Positions 14,080 through 14,396 of a DNA stretch of 14,396 nucleotides are shown here, in pieces. Origin of the DNA: CAZTGZ01 sp044339595. Lineage in GTDB: Bacteria; Bacteroidota; Bacteroidia; NS11-12g; UBA9320. The translations under genes were made by a program, and so were the position numbers. Position 1 is the first letter of the stretch. Every line of letters begins with the position of its first letter. The DNA lies in contig JBIIVF010000059.1 of NCBI GenBank assembly GCA_044339595.1, forward strand, positions 1-14,396. Direction: 5' to 3'. Below the pieces are notes generated by a model, which was not told where the DNA came from, did no database searches, and saw only the letters and a list, made by a program, of their open reading frames with translations.

Positions 14080-14396
14080 CTAATTTTTGATTTCAGCCGG
14101 ATGGAAATTGCGAATTAAAGTGGTCAACTCTTCCTGAACGGCCATGCCCCGATTTTTTGCATACCATGTGTGCAAAGTCACTTCCATTTGATCTTTGGTC
14201 ACGGTGTCTTGATTCCTTTTCCACTCTTTAACAATCTCCTGTGCTTCAGCCGGTCTTGGACCCCATGTGAACAATTGATTTCCCTGGTGGTCAAAAACGA
14301 CCAGTTTTGGAATGGAATGAGTGCCATCCGTATGATAATGTTCCATCCATTCGGGATATTGATCTCGCAAGATGATGGTCAGCTTAATCTTACCGG
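14080..14396 (-). CDS. Thioredoxin-family protein, C-terminal part (5' end outside window)
   Basis: The frame is open to the window edge, so only the last 104 residues are present and the start and any CxxC site lie outside. The visible part shows the second half of a thioredoxin fold: a helix ending in YPEWMEHYHTDG, the cis-proline motif SIPKLVVFD followed by a turn and strand (HQGNQLFTWGPRP), then two helices. SIP before a beta-strand is the usual cis-proline placement in the superfamily. The WGPRP segment resembles uncharacterised Bacteroidota thioredoxin-like proteins of about 190 residues, from memory. A TTG at 14370 could be taken for a start, but it lies inside the fold and the frame continues upstream. 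The gap to the next gene is 97 nt. Confidence 0.75.
   Translation of the reverse strand, partial: GKIKLTIILRDQYPEWMEHYHTDGTHSIPKLVVFDHQGNQLFTWGPRPAEAQEIVKEWKRNQDTVTKDQMEVTLHTWYAKNRGMAVQEELTTLIRNFHPAEIKN

Noticed and set aside
14368..14370. TTG at 14370 as the start of the thioredoxin-like gene
   Set aside because: The frame continues to the window edge with plausible sequence, and the TTG lies inside the fold. The gene is truncated rather than starting here.

Overview
The window is a housekeeping segment of a bacterial chromosome. Every gene I can support lies on the minus strand, so it is best read from high to low coordinates. The organism is most likely a member of the Bacteroidota. Three upstream regions carry the TAnnTTTG -7 element of that phylum's sigma factor, one of them with a well-placed TTTG -33 box. 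Most genes lack a Shine-Dalgarno sequence and have A/T-rich leaders, and the order rpsU, xerC-like, hpf, tRNAs, tuf, tRNA-Trp, secE is typical of the phylum. The upstream acyl-CoA dehydrogenase and triple helix-hairpin-helix protein would fit Chitinophagales or Saprospirales relatives, but that finer placement is only a guess.

Layout in transcription order. (1) 14396-11876: the C-terminal part of a thioredoxin-fold protein cut by the window edge, a membrane-anchored protein with three helix-hairpin-helix repeats, and an acyl-CoA dehydrogenase. (2) 11871-10365: a promoter, then ribosomal protein bS21 (rpsU), a XerC/D-type tyrosine recombinase and the short hibernation factor HPF. (3) 10348-8375: a strong promoter, then tRNA-Thr(UGU), tRNA-Tyr(GUA), tRNA-Gly(UCC), tRNA-Thr(GGU), tuf (EF-Tu) and tRNA-Trp(CCA). 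The four-tRNA-plus-tuf order is the same as thrU-tyrU-glyT-thrT-tufB of E. coli. (4) 8373-1: secE, nusG, rplK, rplA, rplJ, rplL, then a hairpin plus U-tract that looks like an intrinsic terminator or attenuator, then rpoB (TTG start) and the first 523 codons of rpoC.

Together the genes supply translation (tRNAs, EF-Tu, L11, L1, L10, L12, S21), transcription (RNA polymerase beta and beta', NusG), protein export (SecE) and ribosome storage (HPF). Genes from secE to rplL are packed with gaps of 3-24 nt, which points to one long transcription unit fed at least by the promoter ahead of the tRNA cluster.

I see no mobile element, CRISPR array, defence cassette, toxin-antitoxin pair or novel multi-gene system. 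The points worth a second look are regulatory and architectural: the rplL-rpoB attenuator, the TTG start of rpoB, the tRNA-Trp lying 10 nt before secE, the missing L1/L10 leaders, a C10/G10 homopolymer between tRNA genes, and small repeats in the tRNA spacers.
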